Positions 62,601 through 64,000 of a stretch of DNA of 64,000 nucleotides are shown here, piece by piece; within the stretch, counting starts at the first letter, position 1, and every line of letters starts with the position of its first letter. The notes under the pieces are model-generated. The model was not told where the DNA came from. It saw nothing but the letters and a program-made list of their open reading frames with translations, and searched no databases. This DNA is from Leucobacter chinensis (GTDB lineage: Bacteria > Actinomycetota > Actinomycetes > Actinomycetales > Microbacteriaceae). Made by a program: the position numbers and the translations under genes. The stretch lies in assembly GCF_019049105.1 (NCBI RefSeq), contig NZ_JAHQZR010000013.1, forward strand, positions 108,786 to 172,785. The letters run 5' to 3'.

Positions 62601-63147
62601 ACGAATTGTGATGTATGCCCCCACCTGGCGAGATAATAAATCCGCCAGGGGCTGGGAAGCAGAAATCGTCACTTTCCTCGATCTTGATAAATTCTCATCA
62701 GAACTTGGCGACGATGTCGTTATTCTCATGCGTGGACACGGACATAACGCGAGAGCCGGATCTAAAACGGATGAAACAGAAACGGTTATCGATGTTACTT
62801 ATTACCCCGAAATTAATGACCTCTATAGAGTTGCTGATCTCGTGATCACCGATTACTCATCGGTGATGTTTGATTATGCTGTGACAAAGAAACCGATGGT
62901 ATTCTTTGCGCCAGACCTTGAACAATATGGCGAAGGCGTGCGTGGTTTCTACCTTGATTATGAGGATCTTATTCCCGGGCCTTTGGTAGAAAAAGCAGAG
63001 GACGTCGCGAAAACTGTTCAAACGATGTTGCTTTCGTCGTGGCAACCCGATGAAAAGTATGAACGCTTTTATGAGCAATACTGTGCTCTCAACGACGGAC
63101 TGGCCTCCGAACGGACTGTTCAGGCTGTTTGGGGAACGGCCCACTAA
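59620..63147 (+). CDS. bifunctional GT2 glycosyltransferase / CDP-glycerol glycerophosphotransferase
   Basis: 1175 residues from the ATG at 59620 (AAAAGGATAGGT upstream). The GT2 domain (about residues 50-290) has VSIIVPIYNVENYLAECL, LVNDGSTDNS and FSDSDDVVPP. The middle 500 residues are beta-rich and match nothing I know. The C-terminal 350 residues are a TagB/TagF-type domain with TWHGTPLKKIGRSYW, MYAPTWRDN, MRGHGHNA and VITDYSSVMFDYA. Such fusions build teichoic-acid-like polymers of sugar and polyol phosphate at the inner face of the membrane. The gene is clearly lower in GC than most of the window. Confidence 0.9.
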   Translation: MAVSGNFLKKKLDSFLVNEEKTQLRRFLFDGLPLPLRRTVRRALQGESLFKGEPEKVSIIVPIYNVENYLAECLRSIVNQSYTNLEIILVNDGSTDNSRAIAERYAKKDRRIKLISQPNAGLGAARNTGLKHATGAFVVFSDSDDVVPPQAVQVMLETLTESGSDFVVGAYFRMTEVSDYLPPWLERLHENKRLGLTIHDYLDGLPNVFAWNKMFRKSFTDSIGFAFPEGIRYEDQYPLTRAYVLAERFDVIPDVVFKWRIRADRSSITQTKWQLEDVQDRRSVLTSVLEFLLELDDEELFNAWLAKVLSMDLTPYLTEAASAAEEYRAEVHAIVSMLKPYITAEAIKGIPVKTRLALLALENESEELLGKVLLANNQIGGHLPTQVFESGEVLFSPAYLEAFKTPVPRALLTLSPSELLVEHRVNQIVFTEDQLTFEAWAFVKHVDLSEPGHHLGRVFFRSSETQEELEFDVEMSRDFVSRSVGSKWPDYDPSAFSASVGIAALIEFVKKNGDSLLVAELTTPWGTEEVELSRYSEHSLRAPIREWVSPTGEVVSVSRNEDRVFALSFRESTRVLEKIQTQTGQLVIETARPRVGAEGGGKTHETFTFKAPRSKRTARLNNQKIQALEIDVPFGTLEDHAARLGEHLVYKGLHNKLFVQPKHGFVEVQHMELQGTQLRVNLQYAGEVADLEHITLKNKQHIFTVSKTSKSGATTDLFFDLTIDEFGHKRIAPYGEYVLDGLKGSKAEAVRYSFSAVKNLPVEMLGETYRVRFLTNRKGKVLVSLGFASNDEITGSLGQARLQRWHQEAHFEPIENSVFFQSYLGEQATDSALALHKELRKTFRDMKLYWGVIDETVQLPEGAIPVLRYSREWFEVISRAQYLVNNVYFFTWFRKREYQTYIQTWHGTPLKKIGRSYWEDQQRSEFWIRTMEEQAAGWDYLISPSRFASEKLVHEFRFKGQLLEVGYPRNDVLTLPDDQDTRAIRQRLGIPDGKRIVMYAPTWRDNKSARGWEAEIVTFLDLDKFSSELGDDVVILMRGHGHNARAGSKTDETETVIDVTYYPEINDLYRVADLVITDYSSVMFDYAVTKKPMVFFAPDLEQYGEGVRGFYLDYEDLIPGPLVEKAEDVAKTVQTMLLSSWQPDEKYERFYEQYCALNDGLASERTVQAVWGTAH

Positions 63148-63194
63148 GACACAGGACGAGTTCGCATCATAGGAACTCGGCAGAGCGCAAACGT

Positions 63195-63228
63195 GAAAGG
63201 CCCGGCTTCATCTGAAGCCGGGCCTTTC
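63195..63228 (+). terminator. terminator of the GT2/glycerophosphotransferase gene
   Basis: GAAAGGCCCGGCTTCA (63195-63210) is followed, after two bases, by its exact complement (63213-63228), then TTGC. It is nearly symmetrical and could also stop transcription from the opposite strand, where the LGFP-protein gene ends at 63408. Confidence 0.9.
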
Positions 63229-63407
63229 TTGCATGCTCACGGAGTTTTGAGATCGATCCTGAGGTGCAGCATGTTGCATCGAGGCAAAGTCAGCGTCAAC
63301 TGCTTAAAGACAAGTTCCTGCGTCTTAAGGAAAAGGTTTCAACCGTGAGAACTCAGCAAGCGTGACGGTCTCTCGACAGGGCCGTCGTGAGATCCTTCAG
63401 CAAGAGC

Positions 63408-64000
63408 CTACTCGCCATGTGGGGCCTGGGGCTCTTCATCTGTTTGAGCCTGCTCTGGGCCTTCCTCTACGATGTCGCTTTCTACTTCGGGGCTCTCCAC
63501 AGGTGAAGGTTCTGAACTGAGAGGCGAGAGTGTTCCTTGCTCTTCAAGTAATGGGCTGTTTCTTTTCTGGGGGAGAGACGGCGCGTCAGGAGAGCCAGTT
63601 TCAAGGGTGACTCCGGATGCCTTACTCCAAAGCAGTGTGCCATTTGTGAAGGTCTGGCGGAGACCAGTACCGTTTTGAACAGCGAGCCCCGTAGGAAGGC
63701 CTAGCGGTCCTTCAGGGCCACCATTCTGGATGTACCAATCATGGAAGGCTCCTTCGACGAGAGTGCCGCTGGTTTGTTTGCTCCAGTAGATGGTTCCGTG
63801 TTGGAATTCTTGGGAGTAGTAGCCTGCTTTGGCTTGTTTTTCTACGCCGATGGGGAGGCCGATTTGGCTGGTTGGGCCGCCTTGTTTGTTGTAGAGGTTT
63901 CGTATTCCGCCTTGGACGAGTGAGCCGCTGGTTTGTTTGCTCCAGTAGATGGTTCCGTGTTGGAATTCTTGGGAGTAGTAGCCTGCTTTGGCTTGTTTTT
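63408..64000 (-). CDS. LGFP-repeat cell-wall protein, C-terminal part (runs off the window)
   Basis: The minus strand is open from the window end to a TAG at 63410-63408 and encodes at least 197 residues. They form LGFP-type repeats of 53 residues (GLPIGVEKQAKAGYYSQEFQ, then HGTIYWSKQTSG) and a more divergent last repeat (GPLGLPTG, then FTNGTLLWSKASG). A Pro/Glu/Ser-rich acidic tail of about 60 residues ends the protein. LGFP repeats occur in secreted actinobacterial proteins, where they are thought to bind the cell wall, often beside amidases or esterases. The N-terminus and any enzyme domain lie beyond the window. Confidence 0.85.
   Translation of the reverse strand, partial: KQAKAGYYSQEFQHGTIYWSKQTSGSLVQGGIRNLYNKQGGPTSQIGLPIGVEKQAKAGYYSQEFQHGTIYWSKQTSGTLVEGAFHDWYIQNGGPEGPLGLPTGLAVQNGTGLRQTFTNGTLLWSKASGVTLETGSPDAPSLPQKRNSPLLEEQGTLSPLSSEPSPVESPEVESDIVEEGPEQAQTDEEPQAPHGE
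63765..64000 (-). repeat. 159-bp period repeat inside the LGFP gene, 77 bp identical
   Basis: Bases 63765-63841 and 63924-64000 are identical over all 77 positions, including synonymous sites, at a distance of 159 bp (53 codons). The second copy is cut by the window end, so the array is longer. The identity points to recent duplication or gene conversion and may also make this spot hard to assemble. Confidence 0.9.

Noticed and set aside
59334..64000. Genomic island or prophage
   Set aside because: The lower GC is visible, but there is no integrase, transposase, tRNA end or attachment repeat; surface-polymer genes alone can explain it.

Overview
The window is one strand-continuous piece of a high-GC actinobacterial chromosome, most likely Micrococcales and probably Microbacteriaceae (Leucobacter-like). 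This is inferred from tRNA-Trp(CCA)-secE-nusG-rplK-rplA synteny, many GTG/TTG starts, overlapping start/stop codons, DtxR-type iron control, LCP and LGFP wall proteins, and the CE1758/CE1759 flavin-enzyme pair. The genus cannot be proven from the sequence alone. There is no phage, transposase, integrase or CRISPR array.

Layout. 0-3.4 kb: end of mmsA, a class III aminotransferase and a convergent amino acid permease (beta-alanine/omega-amino acid catabolism). 3.6-6.8 kb: a flavin-enzyme operon (LLM monooxygenase CE1758 type, MarR, FMN reductase CE1759 type, nitroreductase) with a palindrome over its promoter. 7-8 kb: an AbiEi/VSR-like orphan and intergenic repeats. 8.1-10.5 kb: aspartate aminotransferase and pirin. 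10.6-13.2 kb: promoter, tRNA-Trp, secE, nusG, rplK, rplA, terminator. 13.3-16 kb: FHA, NfeD-like and flotillin genes. 16.1-17.9 kb: purK and purE. 17.9-19.1 kb: fatty acid desaturase.

19.3-39.1 kb is the most distinctive region. It holds a YtcJ-type amidohydrolase, a DmpA-type P1 aminopeptidase, PepC/bleomycin hydrolase, two tandem class-A-like serine hydrolases, an LD-carboxypeptidase (LdcA/MccF), a complete Dpp-type peptide importer, an M20 metallohydrolase, a GNAT transferase, an RpiR-type SIS protein lacking its DNA-binding domain, an N-succinylamino acid racemase (NSAR) homologue, an M19 dipeptidase, a class I glutamine amidotransferase and a class C-like serine hydrolase. I read it as a locus for importing and dismantling peptides that contain D-residues (cell-wall peptides are the obvious source). 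Its core may be a D-to-L amino acid conversion module: GNAT succinyltransferase, NSAR, M20 desuccinylase.

39.1-44 kb: siderophore-iron uptake (SIP reductase divergent from fecBCDE, DtxR-type box between). 44-50 kb: GbsR/MarR regulator, GT4 transferase, then galE-LCP-GT2-GT2 for a cell-surface polymer. 50-53.7 kb: glycine betaine/proline importer proVWX behind a long, possibly structured leader. 54-57 kb: methionine importer metNI divergent from metQ. 57-64 kb: an acyltransferase-3/SGNH protein, a 1175-residue GT2/CDP-glycerol glycerophosphotransferase fusion (teichoic-acid-type polymer) and the partial gene of an LGFP-repeat wall protein; this end is visibly more A/T-rich.

Across the window several genes without a Shine-Dalgarno sequence have a TANNNT hexamer 6-7 nt before the ATG, suggesting leaderless mRNAs, and several gene-free gaps carry short tandem repeats or long inverted repeats.
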